Shown piece by piece: positions 17,290 to 26,281 of a stretch of DNA of 64,000 nt. The translations under genes and the position numbers were made by a program. Origin of the DNA: JBDWFY01 sp965275915 (GTDB taxonomy: Bacteria > Pseudomonadota > Alphaproteobacteria > Rhizobiales > Stappiaceae); the NCBI GenBank assembly GCA_965275915.1, contig CBDHYI010000007.1, positions 2,176,291-2,240,290 on the forward strand. The letters are read 5' to 3'. The notes under the pieces are model-generated. The model was not told where the DNA came from. It saw nothing but the letters and a program-made list of their open reading frames with translations, and did no database searches. The stretch's first letter is position 1. Each line of letters begins with the position of its first letter.

Positions 17290-18288
17290 GTGGCGAAACT
17301 CGCGGACATAGCCAAGGCGGCTGGCGTTTCTTCCGCCGTCGTCTCGCGCGTGATCAACAAGGACCCGACGCTGCGTGTCGGCAAGGAAACACGCGAAAGA
17401 GTGCTCGAAGCCATCACGGCTCTCGATTATTCACCGAATATCGCGGCCAAGTCATTGCGTTCCGCCCGGTCCGGGCTTGTTGGCATCCTTCTGAACGACA
17501 TTACGAATCCGGTCTACACCGAGATCCTGCGCGGCGCCCAGGCTGCGGCGGTAAAGAGCGGAAAGGCGCTTTTGGTCTTCGATTCCACAATGGGTGAGGA
17601 AAGCGCGCAAAGGCTGGCTGCTTTGATCGGAGGCGGCGCCCTTGACGGGCTGATCATACAGGCTGCCGGCGAGGTCTCCGATTCGGTCATCGCCCGTGCC
17701 GCTGCACGCAAGGTGCCGACCGTTCTCCTGCAAACCGGCCTGGATCTTGACGCCCATATGATCAGCCTGCCCGATGAAGACGCCGCGCGCATTGCGACGG
17801 AGCATCTGATCGAAAACGGCCACAGCAGGATCGCGTGCCTTGCCACCGTCGAGGGAATGCGGTTTACCGAGCGCCGTCTCAAGGGATGGCGCTCGGCCCT
17901 GGCCGCGGCCGGGCTCAGCGAATCGGGACTCATTTTTGCGGCCTCGGAAATAGATGGCGGCGAAACGGCTTTGAACGCGCTGACGGCGCTGGCGCCGGAG
18001 TTCACCGCAATACTGTGTTTCAACGTCCTGTCGGCGATTGGCTGCCTGCGTGGATTGAACCGCTCAGGCAAACCGGTGCCAAAGGATGTTTCGCTGATCG
18101 CGATCCATGACGTTCCCTTTGCCGATGTGCTCAGCACACCGCTGACAACCGTGGCCATGCCGCTCTATGAGATGGGATCCCGTGCCCTGGAGATGCTGTC
18201 GCAAGAGCAGCCTGTTGGTCGCGAAATGCTCGTCGACAGCGCACCGAAGCTAATCCGCAGAAGCAGCGTCTCTCGGCCTTCCTGCTAG
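17290..18288 (+). CDS. LacI family transcriptional regulator (CoA-ester operon)
   Basis: 332 residues. The helix-turn-helix AKLADIAKAAGVSSAVVSRVIN and hinge (YSPNIAAKSLRSARS) precede a sugar-binding-protein-like sensor domain (LVGILLNDITNPVYTEILRG onward). The GTG at 17290 is chosen because AAAGGAG lies six bases upstream and the domain begins directly; a longer frame from 17230 adds about 20 unconserved residues. It is divergent from the CaiB operon with a palindromic operator between; a matching operator precedes the operon at 1118, so it probably coordinates both. Its TAG stop forms part of repeat R2. Confidence 0.92.
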   Translation: MAKLADIAKAAGVSSAVVSRVINKDPTLRVGKETRERVLEAITALDYSPNIAAKSLRSARSGLVGILLNDITNPVYTEILRGAQAAAVKSGKALLVFDSTMGEESAQRLAALIGGGALDGLIIQAAGEVSDSVIARAAARKVPTVLLQTGLDLDAHMISLPDEDAARIATEHLIENGHSRIACLATVEGMRFTERRLKGWRSALAAAGLSESGLIFAASEIDGGETALNALTALAPEFTAILCFNVLSAIGCLRGLNRSGKPVPKDVSLIAIHDVPFADVLSTPLTTVAMPLYEMGSRALEMLSQEQPVGREMLVDSAPKLIRRSSVSRPSC

Positions 18289-18308
18289 GGTATGCGTCCA
18301 TACCCTGG
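18286..18308 (+). repeat. TAG-bearing palindromic repeat, copy R2 (variant)
   Basis: TAGGGTATGCGTCCATACCC followed by TGG begins with the stop codon of the lacI-family gene. GGGTATG and CATACCC form an inverted repeat, and GTCCATACCCT is shared with copy R3. It could fold as a hairpin at the mRNA 3' end. Confidence 0.5.
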
Positions 18309-18629
18309 AGTGTGTCTTGCTTGTGGTGGATCGTTTGGCCAAGGCCGCTTTGGTTGCCGGCTGGGCGGGCTGAAGCCGGACAATTGCACCGAAATGGACA
18401 ATCGCGCAGTTGCATGGAACAGCCCCTATCGGCGGTGTTGAAGCGATCCCCCCAAAACCAAAAAAGATCCGTTGGCTCAAGTTAACTCCCGATCAAAACG
18501 CTTTCAGATGATGCTGCCGGCAACAGACTGTTCAAACTCTGTGTTTTGTAGCGGTCATCATCCGGATTGCTATTTGTTCACTATATGTTCTAAAATCGAT
18601 CAATTGATTAGTATGTATGGAGTATCGGT
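18309..18629. other. Intergenic region with little recognisable content
   Basis: About 320 bp between the lacI-family gene and the 2H phosphoesterase gene. The right part is AT-rich (TATTTGTTCACTATATG and a 10-bp palindrome ATCAATTGAT) and probably holds the promoter for the gene at 18630. I recognise no gene in the left part. Confidence 0.5.
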
Positions 18630-19271
18630 ATGCAACAAAGGTTATTTCCGTTCATGCGCAATTTGCCACGCCAGCCAATACGGCCCGATCGCCTGTTTTT
18701 CTGTTTGTTTCCCGACCCTGAAACATCTGCCCGCGTAAGTCGGCTCGCCGAGAATTTCCTTCGCGAAAATCACCCGTGGGACAGACAGCTTCGGGCAGAT
18801 CGGTTCCATATCTCGCTGCATCATGTTGGCGATTATAAGCGCCTGCGAAGCAAGCATATTTATGCGGCGGAGCAGGCGGGTGACGCTGTTTCCGCCCGTT
18901 CATTCGAAGTGACGTGCCGCTCACTTAGGCGCCTCAAGAGTGTTTTGTCGACCCAAGGCGCCCGGCGCAAACGTGCCTTGGCACTGATTGCCGAAGGTGA
19001 GGGGCTGGCCGAGCTTCATCGTGTCCTGGGTGCAGCAATGAAGAAAACCGGGTTTAGAGTATCCGATCATTTTCTGCCGCATATGACCTTGTCTTATGGC
19101 CAGGAGCAGACGCCTGATCAAGCGATCGAGCCCATCCGGTTCAAAGTCAGCAGTTTTTCCCTGGTCCACAGCAGGTTGTGGCTTTCGCAATACGATGTGA
19201 AGGCACGCTGGCCGCTTCTCAACAGCGTATCTGTCGACCGCTTACCGGAACGATACTCGGTTCTTCAATGA
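18630..19271 (+). CDS. thpR: 2H phosphoesterase, RNA 2',3'-cyclic phosphodiesterase (2'-5' RNA ligase) family
   Basis: 213 residues carrying the two H-x-S/T motifs that define 2H phosphoesterases: H60-I-S in RADRFHISLHHVG and H151-M-T in LPHMTLSYG. Family members hydrolyse 2',3'-cyclic phosphate RNA ends or reversibly join 2'-5' linkages. Length is a little above the usual ThpR size (about 180). It appears monocistronic, with an AT-rich promoter region upstream. The gene symbol follows the general family and is tentative. Confidence 0.83.
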   Translation: MQQRLFPFMRNLPRQPIRPDRLFFCLFPDPETSARVSRLAENFLRENHPWDRQLRADRFHISLHHVGDYKRLRSKHIYAAEQAGDAVSARSFEVTCRSLRRLKSVLSTQGARRKRALALIAEGEGLAELHRVLGAAMKKTGFRVSDHFLPHMTLSYGQEQTPDQAIEPIRFKVSSFSLVHSRLWLSQYDVKARWPLLNSVSVDRLPERYSVLQ

Positions 19272-19374
19272 AGAGTTCGACAGACTGCTGATCGCCGCGC
19301 GCCGTGAACCGGATGAAGCCAGGCGCACGCAGATGTATGACGGCATGGCGACGATGGTCCGTAACAATGGCGGC
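19250..19374 (+). pseudogene. Relic of a family 5 (peptide/opine) ABC solute-binding protein
   Basis: In a frame different from the phosphoesterase, the plus strand reads NDTRFFNEEFDRLLIAARR, then EPDEARRTQMYDGMATMVRN and NGG. This resembles the C-terminal part of DppA-type binding proteins, where a pattern like F-D-x-L-L-x-x-A-R-x-E-x-D-x-x-x-R-x-x-M-Y precedes an N/D-G-G loop. Neither side continues the gene. It begins inside the last codons of the phosphoesterase gene, implying a deletion that fused the two regions. Identification rests on pattern recognition. Confidence 0.6.
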
Positions 19375-19396
19375 CTTCGCCGGTTTTTTTGTGACA

Positions 19397-20467
19397 TCAT
19401 CCGGCATCGGCGGCAGTTGCTCCGCGCGGGGGCGTTCCTGTTTTCGTCTCTTCAGGGTGCGGGCCGGCGGTCTCCACTGCGTCTTCGTTGCCTGTCATCA
19501 GCGGGTGCGCGACGGGATCCTTGCGCGAAAAAAGGTATCGGCGAAAGACCTCGAGGTAAGACGTGTAGCAGTATCCGCCGTTTCGCCGGATGAAGTCTTC
19601 CCGGCGGCGCCGGAAAAGGGCGGGGAGCTTGTGCCAGGCTTTTCCGGGAAAGGCGTGGTGTACGGCATGATAGTTGTTGTTGAGGAACAGAAGGGCGAGG
19701 GGCCCGGAATCTTCTATGATGACCGAGCGCGATGCAGCCCGCTCATGCGCTCGGTGCTCCAGATACGTTCGGATCTTCAGCATTGAGACAGCGAGATAAG
19801 CGGCCAGGAGATATGCCCAGGCCGGCAGGGTTGAAAATGAGGTGAGCCAGGCGGCAACAAGCAACAGGCCGGCCATGTGGCTGATATAGGCGCCGAGAAC
19901 TTTGCGGTCCCCCGAACGCACCGAATGAAAGTCGCGCCGGTAAAAACAACCCAGGCCGATCGCCGGACCGATGAGCATGCGTCCGGCCAGCGTATTGTTG
20001 AGGTCATAGAGTGCGCGCCTGGCTCTGCAGAAACTGTTCCATTTCCGGGGGTCGAGATAGTTGCTTTCCGGATCGTCATAAGGGTCTGTCAACGACGGAT
20101 CGTAGTGATGCGCCAGGTGTGTGTCCTTGAAGCGAACATAAGGGATCAAAAGTCCCAAAGGCGGAAACACAAGCAGATCGTTGAGCTTCTGACGTCTGAA
20201 CGGGTGGCCGTGAAGCATCTCATGCTGCAGGGAGGAGTGCAGCACCAGCACCGGGACAAGCAGCACGGTGGCAAGGCCGGTCGTGAGCTGGGCCGCGTAA
20301 ACCGTAATGCACGCGTAGCTCATGTAGCAGACAATCAGCAGGCAGATCGTTGGCCCTTCATCCCCCAGCCTCTGCCGTGTTCCCCCAGCGCTGTCCCTCA
20401 CTTCATTTCCCAAATATTTCAATCGGTTCCTGGAAGCGATAGTCGGCAAAGTGACAATGGTTTTCAA
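19397..20467 (-). CDS. Membrane fatty acid desaturase/hydroxylase
   Basis: 356 residues with the three histidine boxes of the membrane di-iron desaturase family: HEMLHG (82-87), HLAHH (117-121) and NYHAVHH (about 271-277), separated by hydrophobic segments. It would insert a double bond or hydroxyl into an acyl or carotenoid-like substrate using oxygen. The C-terminal tail is polar and unconserved. It diverges from an XRE regulator gene; the 84-bp gap holds a palindrome that may be a shared operator. Confidence 0.87.
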   Translation of the reverse strand: MKTIVTLPTIASRNRLKYLGNEVRDSAGGTRQRLGDEGPTICLLIVCYMSYACITVYAAQLTTGLATVLLVPVLVLHSSLQHEMLHGHPFRRQKLNDLLVFPPLGLLIPYVRFKDTHLAHHYDPSLTDPYDDPESNYLDPRKWNSFCRARRALYDLNNTLAGRMLIGPAIGLGCFYRRDFHSVRSGDRKVLGAYISHMAGLLLVAAWLTSFSTLPAWAYLLAAYLAVSMLKIRTYLEHRAHERAASRSVIIEDSGPLALLFLNNNYHAVHHAFPGKAWHKLPALFRRRREDFIRRNGGYCYTSYLEVFRRYLFSRKDPVAHPLMTGNEDAVETAGPHPEETKTGTPPRGATAADAG

Positions 20468-20485
20468 TTATGTAAAAATGATGTG

Positions 20486-20503
20486 TAACAGTTGTATCTG
20501 TTA
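20486..20503. promoter_or_regulatory. Candidate operator between desaturase and XRE regulator
   Basis: TAACAG-TTGTAT-CTGTTA is a perfect 6-bp inverted repeat with a 6-bp spacer in the AT-rich divergent promoter region. It is the only clear palindrome there and fits a dimeric regulator site. Confidence 0.5.
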
Positions 20504-20551
20504 TGAAATCGATAAATATTTGTGAAGACAAAATTATGTTGTGAATCTACA

Positions 20552-21385
20552 ATGGATAAGCGTGTTCTTTCCTCCTCGTTTCGCGAACGTTTCCGCACAC
20601 TGGTGGAGGCGGAAAAGGAAAATCTGTCGGACTTCCTCCGGGCGACCGGAATCGATCGCTCCGCGCTCAGTCAGTTTCTCGATCCGAAGCATGACCGTCT
20701 GCCGCGGGCCGAAACGCTGCGGCGCATCGCGGAGGCGCGGGGGGTTTCGGTCGATTGGCTGTTGTGTCTGGAGAACGCGCCCGAGGGGCGCCAGGAGATG
20801 AGCTCCAGCAATCAGATCGAGAGTATCCATACCAATGACGGAACGTCTTGTCTGGAACGCTGGCACATCGAAGCCGAGGGCTTCAAGCTCCGCTATGTTC
20901 CTTCGACTCTGCCGGACATGCTGAGCCTGTCGGACCAGACGGTGGACGAACGTTCATCGACGGATGCCCGTGGCGGGGGTGTTGAGAATGTCCTGAGCGG
21001 TTTTGTTCTGGAAGACCGGGACATTGAAATTGCGATGCCGATTCAGACGCTTGAGGATCTTTCCGTCCAGTCGGGCCTGTGGCGGAACGCGCCCGCGGAT
21101 CTGTGCCGCCGGCAACTTGACCATATCGCGGAGGTTTGTGGAGACCATTACCCGGCGTTGCGGCTGCATCTGTATGACGGAACCAAGGTGTTTTCTGCGC
21201 CTTTCACGGTTTTCGGAAAGATCCGTGCGGCTGTCTATATCGGGGACGCCTATCTGACGCTCACCAATCCGGAGCAGGTCAGGATTTTTGCAAAGCGCTT
21301 CGACCATCTCGTTCGCCAGGCCATCGTACCGCCTGACAGGGTGCGGGATGCCATAGCGAAGCTGGCCACGGATGTCAGGACCTGA
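20552..21385 (+). CDS. XRE-type helix-turn-helix transcriptional regulator
   Basis: About 277 residues. The N-terminal part (LSDFLRATGIDRSALSQFLD, then LPRAETLRRIAEARGVSVDW) is a Cro/CI-type DNA-binding domain. The C-terminal 200 residues are a sensor or effector domain I do not recognise. The ATG at 20552 is the conservative start; a GTG at 20522 would add ten residues, and neither has a strong ribosome site. Divergent from the desaturase gene, so a role in membrane-lipid regulation is plausible but unproven. It converges on hutC. Confidence 0.78.
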   Translation: MDKRVLSSSFRERFRTLVEAEKENLSDFLRATGIDRSALSQFLDPKHDRLPRAETLRRIAEARGVSVDWLLCLENAPEGRQEMSSSNQIESIHTNDGTSCLERWHIEAEGFKLRYVPSTLPDMLSLSDQTVDERSSTDARGGGVENVLSGFVLEDRDIEIAMPIQTLEDLSVQSGLWRNAPADLCRRQLDHIAEVCGDHYPALRLHLYDGTKVFSAPFTVFGKIRAAVYIGDAYLTLTNPEQVRIFAKRFDHLVRQAIVPPDRVRDAIAKLATDVRT

Positions 21386-21399
21386 CGGGCTGTCGGATA

Positions 21400-22101
21400 T
21401 CACAGAGTGGTCTTCATCTGGTACCCGGGCGCATAGATCAGTTTTGCGCACGTAACGGACACGTCCCTGTCCCAGGTGAAGCGGTCAATGACAAACAGGG
21501 CCGCGCCGATATCGGTCCGCAGGATATCCGCAAGGTGAGGCGTTGCGCTGATGGCCGAAAACATAATGTCGCCATGAGTGAACAATGCATGCGTAACCAG
21601 CCACTCGTTGGCACTGATTGTGTTGAAATCGACCTGCTTCATGGATGGTGCGGCCAACGGGTTGATCCAGCGGTCCTCATAAACATGCGGTTTGTTGTCC
21701 GCCAGATGCAGCGCGCTGACCTTCATCGCAATCGCATCTGAGGCCAGGTTCATTTTCGCGCGGATGTCCGCAGGCGGTTTTTGCCGCTTTGCGGCAATCA
21801 GCGCATATCCGTAGCGGAGGTTTCGGGCTTCCACTTCATGCCGGATGATCGGAATTTCCAGCGTTGCCTTTCGGACCGGGTGAAGCGCCACGCGGGTGCC
21901 CGCCTTGCGCCTGCGGTCCAGAATGCCGGTTTCCGCCAGCGCGCGCAGGGCCCGGTTGACCGTTGCGCGGGCGCATCCGAACTCTGCAGCCAGATCCGTT
22001 TCATTCGGGATCAGCTCGCCCGGCTTCCATGTGCGACTGTGAATGCGGGAGAGCACTTCATCCTGAACCGCCTGCCAACTGTTTATGTCGGTCGCCGTCA
22101 A
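21400..22101 (-). CDS. hutC: HutC, GntR/HutC family repressor of histidine utilisation
   Basis: 233 residues. An N-terminal GntR winged helix (WKPGELIPNETDLAAEFGCARATVNRAL is the core, residues about 26-53) is followed by a UTRA ligand-binding domain ending CAKLIYAPGYQM. In known systems HutC represses hut genes until urocanate binds. The start overlaps the hutF stop (ATGA), so repressor and deiminase are co-transcribed and autoregulation is expected through the palindrome at 23506-23519. Neighbours make the assignment firm. Confidence 0.92.
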   Translation of the reverse strand: MTATDINSWQAVQDEVLSRIHSRTWKPGELIPNETDLAAEFGCARATVNRALRALAETGILDRRRKAGTRVALHPVRKATLEIPIIRHEVEARNLRYGYALIAAKRQKPPADIRAKMNLASDAIAMKVSALHLADNKPHVYEDRWINPLAAPSMKQVDFNTISANEWLVTHALFTHGDIMFSAISATPHLADILRTDIGAALFVIDRFTWDRDVSVTCAKLIYAPGYQMKTTL

Positions 22102-23474
22102 ATCGTGTCTCCCAGGTCGGCAAGTGCTTTTGAATATCGGGAAATGATTTCGGTCCGGTTCACGTGCCGGCCGGATGTTACCAGATGACGTCCTGCGGAC
22201 CAGACGTCGCTCACCATCCGGTCGTCCCCCGCAAAGATGTAGCTGTCCAAAACAACATCGCCGGATTTGCCCGCAAGATCGACATGATGGTGATCAAGAG
22301 CAAGGAAGTCTGCCCATGCACCGGTCCTGATTTTTCCGGTCTCCCGTTTTGCGGCATGCGCACCGCCTTCCAGAACGGCGTCAAAAAGCCTGCGGCCGGT
22401 CGATCTGTCCGCGGTTGCAAGAGCGGCGCGGGAATGGTCGCGAAGCCTTTGCGAATATTCCAGCGTTCGAAGTTCCTCGCAGAGTGAGATCCGGATGTTG
22501 GAATCGGAGCCGATGGCGATTTTCCCGCCGTGGCTCAGCCAGTTCACGCCATCGAATATCCCGTCTCCCAGGCTGGACTCGGTGATCGGGCAGAGGCCGG
22601 CGATCGCTCCGGTGTCAGCAAGGCCTGTCGTTTCGTGCGGCAGCATTTGCGTGCAATGAATGAGGCACCAGTGCGCCGTCGGATGCGCATGATCCAGAAA
22701 CCACTCAACGGGTCTCTGTCCAAGCGCCGTGACCACTTCATCGACTTCCGCGATTTGTTCCGCCAGATGCATGTGAACCGGTCCGTCCCCGGCAAGCGCG
22801 GCGATGTCCGCGAGCAGCTTTGGGTCGACGGCGCGCAGCGAATGCGGCGCTACACCGAACGCGGCGTCTTCCGGCAGCGATTTGACGGATCCGGCCGCGG
22901 CCTGATGAAGCTTTTGGAACCGGTCAAAATCGTTGCCGAATCTGATCTGGCCCGGAGACAATGCCCGCTTGTCGCAGCCGCCATATTGATACTGCACGGG
23001 CAGAAGGGTCAGGCCGATCCCGGTCGTGTGGGCCGCGGCGACGCACCGCTCGCTCAGTTCGGCGAGATTGTCATAGGGTGTTCCGTCCGGCTGATGGTGA
23101 ACATAGTGAAACTCAACGCTCGTTGCATATCCGGCCTCAAGCATTTCCATCTGGACGAAAGCGGTTATGGCTTCAATATGCTCCGGCTGCAATTTCTCCA
23201 GAAAACGGAACATCAGGCGGCGCCAGGTCCAGAAGGAATCGGCGGGGTCCGGTCCGCGCCGCTCCGTCAGTCCCGCCAGAGCCCGTTGGAATGCATGGCT
23301 GTGGACATTGGCAGGCGCCGGCAAAAGAGTGCCGACGCGGTGGTCTGCCTTGGTTGCAGCGCTTGCGCTGACGTGTTCTTCGACACGGGTAATTCGCCCG
23401 GATGGCGCGCAATCGATCAGGACTTTGTCTGCCCATCCCTGCGGCAGCAGCGCTTCTTCGGAAAAGATCAGCAT
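22098..23474 (-). CDS. hutF: Formimidoylglutamate deiminase HutF
   Basis: 458 residues of the amidohydrolase superfamily. Metal-binding NVHSHAFQRALAGLTERR, FHYVHHQPDGTPYDN and APHSLRAV are typical of HutF. The enzyme converts N-formimidoyl-L-glutamate to N-formylglutamate and ammonia, the step that defines the five-enzyme histidine pathway together with HutG. It is divergent from hutI with a HutC-type palindrome in the 72-bp gap, and translationally coupled to hutC downstream. Confidence 0.94.
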   Translation of the reverse strand: MLIFSEEALLPQGWADKVLIDCAPSGRITRVEEHVSASAATKADHRVGTLLPAPANVHSHAFQRALAGLTERRGPDPADSFWTWRRLMFRFLEKLQPEHIEAITAFVQMEMLEAGYATSVEFHYVHHQPDGTPYDNLAELSERCVAAAHTTGIGLTLLPVQYQYGGCDKRALSPGQIRFGNDFDRFQKLHQAAAGSVKSLPEDAAFGVAPHSLRAVDPKLLADIAALAGDGPVHMHLAEQIAEVDEVVTALGQRPVEWFLDHAHPTAHWCLIHCTQMLPHETTGLADTGAIAGLCPITESSLGDGIFDGVNWLSHGGKIAIGSDSNIRISLCEELRTLEYSQRLRDHSRAALATADRSTGRRLFDAVLEGGAHAAKRETGKIRTGAWADFLALDHHHVDLAGKSGDVVLDSYIFAGDDRMVSDVWSAGRHLVTSGRHVNRTEIISRYSKALADLGDTI

Positions 23475-23505
23475 CAGCTACGGTCCGGCTCCGTCTTGAC
23501 TCTAT

Positions 23506-23519
23506 TATGTATATACATA
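23506..23519. promoter_or_regulatory. HutC-type operator between hutF and hutI
   Basis: TATGTATATACATA is a perfect 14-bp palindrome in the divergent hutF/hutI promoter region. The TGTATATACA core fits what is known of HutC/GntR sites, so HutC probably represses both arms of the locus here. Confidence 0.75.
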
Positions 23520-23546
23520 TAAATCTAATGCATATCCTAATCAAGC

Positions 23547-24761
23547 GTGCGCGTGATGCTCTTTGTGAACACCAACATTGCCACCTGCGGCGGAAACGGG
23601 CCCTACGGACTGGTCCGGAACGGGGCGTTGGCGATCGCGGACGGACGCATCGCATGGATCGGAAAACAGGACGAAATTCCACCGGATTATGATCGCCTCG
23701 AGCGATGCGATCTGGCGGGCCGCCTGATCACACCCGCTTTGATCGACTGCCACACCCATATTGTTCACGGTGGTCATCGGGCCGCAGAATTTGAAAAGCG
23801 CCTTCAGGGTGTCAGCTATGAAGACATCGCCCGTCAGGGAGGCGGTATTCTCTCCACCGTGACCAGCACAAGGGCAGCCTCGGTTGCAGACCTTTTGGCC
23901 GGTTCGCTTCCGCGGGTGGACGCTTTGATGGCCGAAGGCGTCGCGACGCTCGAAATCAAATCAGGCTATGGCCTCGATGTTGAGACCGAGCTCAACATGC
24001 TGCGGGCCGCAAGAAAGATCGAGGCGGAACGCCCCATTCGTGTCAAAACCTCGTTTCTGGGCGCCCATTCCGTTCCTCCACAATATCAGGGCCGGGCGTT
24101 GGACTATATTGACGACATCTGCATTCCTGCGCTCAAAAAAGCGCACGCGGAAGGCCTGGTCGACGCGGTTGACGGGTTCTGTGAAGGCATAGCGTTTTCC
24201 GCCGCCGAAATTGAGCGGGTGTTTCGAGCGGCAAAGCAGTTGGGTCTTCCTGTCAAACTTCATGCGGAGCAGCTCTCCCATTCAGGTGGTGTTGCTCTGG
24301 CCTGCAAATACGGCGCGCTGTCGGCCGATCACCTTGAATATGCATCGGACGACGACGCTGTGGCCATGGCCGGAGCCGGCACATTGGCCGTGTTGCTCCC
24401 CGGTGCCTACTACACCGTGCGCGAAACGCGGCAGCCTCCCGTTGAGAGTTTTCGCAGGCACGGTGTTCGTATGGCGGTTGCCACGGACTGCAACCCCGGT
24501 TCGTCACCCATGACATCGCTCCTGCTTGCCATGAACATGGCCTGCACCCTGTTTGGGCTGACACCCGAAGAAGGGCTCATGGGCGTGACGGCCAATGCGG
24601 CCGGAGCGCTTGGGCTGACCGATTCGGGCACGCTTGAGCCGGGCACGCGGGCCGATCTGGCGATTTGGAATGTCGAACACCCGGCCGAGCTCTCCTACCG
24701 GATTGCCTTCAACCCGCTTCATGAACGCATCTTTGCAGGTTCAGCATGCCCCAGATTCTGA
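23547..24761 (+). CDS. hutI: Imidazolonepropionase HutI
   Basis: 404 residues. The metal site DCHTHIVHGGHRAAEF and the downstream LHAEQLSHSGG and ATDCNPGSSP are hallmarks of HutI, which opens the imidazolone ring to give N-formimidoylglutamate. Length matches the family. The start is uncertain: GTG at 23547 or ATG at 23556; no clear ribosome site precedes either. Its 3' end overlaps hutH by 16 bp. Confidence 0.95.
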   Translation: MRVMLFVNTNIATCGGNGPYGLVRNGALAIADGRIAWIGKQDEIPPDYDRLERCDLAGRLITPALIDCHTHIVHGGHRAAEFEKRLQGVSYEDIARQGGGILSTVTSTRAASVADLLAGSLPRVDALMAEGVATLEIKSGYGLDVETELNMLRAARKIEAERPIRVKTSFLGAHSVPPQYQGRALDYIDDICIPALKKAHAEGLVDAVDGFCEGIAFSAAEIERVFRAAKQLGLPVKLHAEQLSHSGGVALACKYGALSADHLEYASDDDAVAMAGAGTLAVLLPGAYYTVRETRQPPVESFRRHGVRMAVATDCNPGSSPMTSLLLAMNMACTLFGLTPEEGLMGVTANAAGALGLTDSGTLEPGTRADLAIWNVEHPAELSYRIAFNPLHERIFAGSACPRF

Positions 24762-26281
24762 TCCCCGGTCAGGCCACCCTTCGTCAGTTGGAGGACATCT
24801 GGCGTGGTCGCGATGACATGACGTTAAACCCCGATGTGTTTCCGGCCATCAAACAATCTGCCGAAATTGTCGCTGCGGCCGCTGCCGACGATGCGCCCGT
24901 CTACGGCGTCAATACCGGCTTTGGCAAGCTTGCGACCGTCAAAATCAGGGCTGAAGATACCACAACCCTTCAGCGTAATCTGGTTCTGTCCCATTGTTGC
25001 GGCGTCGGCGAAACGCTGGACAGCCGGACGGTTCGGCTGATGATGGTTCTGAAGCTGCTCTCCCTGGGTCGGGGAGCCTCAGGGATTGCCGTTGAAACGA
25101 TTCGTCTGCTGGAAAGGATGCTTGAAACAAACGTCCTTCCCCTCATCCCGGTCCAGGGGTCGGTCGGCGCATCGGGCGACCTGGCTCCGCTGGCTCATCT
25201 CGCAGCCGTCCTGATCGGTGAGGGTGAAGCGACCTGTGCCGGGGAAAGATGCCCCGGCGGCGAAGCGTTACGCCGCGCCGGCCTGCGCCCCGTCGCCCTG
25301 GGCCCGAAAGAGGGGTTGGCGCTGATCAACGGAACCCAGTTTTCAACGGCCTGTGCGCTGTCCGCTCTGTTCGATGCCTGGACAAATCTTCAATCGAATC
25401 TGGTGGTTGCGGCGCTTTCCACCGACGCCATCATGGGATCGACCGCGCCCCTCCGGCCGGAGATTCACGACCTTCGCGGACAGCCCGGCCAGATTGAGGC
25501 GGCACGGTCGATGCGCGCGCTTATGCAGGGATCGGCGATCCGCGAAAGCCACCGAAGCGGCGATCACCGCGTGCAGGACCCTTACTGCATCCGATGCCAG
25601 CCTCAGGTTGCCGGAGCCGCGCTCGATCTCCTGCGGTTTTCGGCACGAACGCTTCAGATTGAAGCCAATGCCGTCACCGACAATCCGCTCGTACTGAAAG
25701 AGACGGGCGAAATTGTTTCAGGCGGGAACTTTCACGCGGAGCCGGTCGCCTTTGCTGCCGATCAGATTGCGCTCGCCATTTCAGAACTTGGGTCGATCTC
25801 GCAGCGGCGGGTCGCTCTGATGGTTGATCCGGCCCTCAGTTACGATCTGCCGCCATTTCTGGCGCGTGATCCGGGGCTGAATTCGGGGTTGATGATTGCC
25901 GAAGTGACGACTGCGGCGCTGATGAGCGAGAACAAGCATCTGGCAAATCCGTGCTCGACGGATTCAACCCCGACCTCCGCCAATCAGGAGGACCATGTCA
26001 GCATGGCCGCCCACGGCGCTCGGCGGCTTAAACGGATGAATGACAATCTGAGCTGCCTTATCGGGATCGAGGCAATGTGCGCGGCGCAGGGAATTGAGTT
26101 TCGCGCGCCTCTCAAAACCAGTCCGAGCCTGCAAAACGTTCTGAGGCGCTTTCGGTCTGAGATACCGGCACTGGAAGACGACCGGTATCTTTCCTCCGAA
26201 ATTCAGTCGGCGGCCAGGCTCATCGCCGGGGGCGACCTGCTGCAGGGTCTTGATCTGCCGGCATTGCAGGAAAACGCGTGA
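24746..26281 (+). CDS. hutH: Histidine ammonia-lyase HutH
   Basis: 511 residues. A142-S143-G144 in QGSVGASGDLAPLAH forms the MIO electrophile, at the same numbering as well-studied bacterial enzymes. Other family segments include YGVNTGFGKLA near residue 53 and QDPYCIRCQPQVAG. It deaminates L-histidine to urocanate, the first step of the pathway. The ATG at 24746 lies within the end of hutI and the stop overlaps hutG, so hutI-hutH-hutG-hutU form one coupled operon. Confidence 0.96.
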   Translation: MPQILIPGQATLRQLEDIWRGRDDMTLNPDVFPAIKQSAEIVAAAAADDAPVYGVNTGFGKLATVKIRAEDTTTLQRNLVLSHCCGVGETLDSRTVRLMMVLKLLSLGRGASGIAVETIRLLERMLETNVLPLIPVQGSVGASGDLAPLAHLAAVLIGEGEATCAGERCPGGEALRRAGLRPVALGPKEGLALINGTQFSTACALSALFDAWTNLQSNLVVAALSTDAIMGSTAPLRPEIHDLRGQPGQIEAARSMRALMQGSAIRESHRSGDHRVQDPYCIRCQPQVAGAALDLLRFSARTLQIEANAVTDNPLVLKETGEIVSGGNFHAEPVAFAADQIALAISELGSISQRRVALMVDPALSYDLPPFLARDPGLNSGLMIAEVTTAALMSENKHLANPCSTDSTPTSANQEDHVSMAAHGARRLKRMNDNLSCLIGIEAMCAAQGIEFRAPLKTSPSLQNVLRRFRSEIPALEDDRYLSSEIQSAARLIAGGDLLQGLDLPALQENA

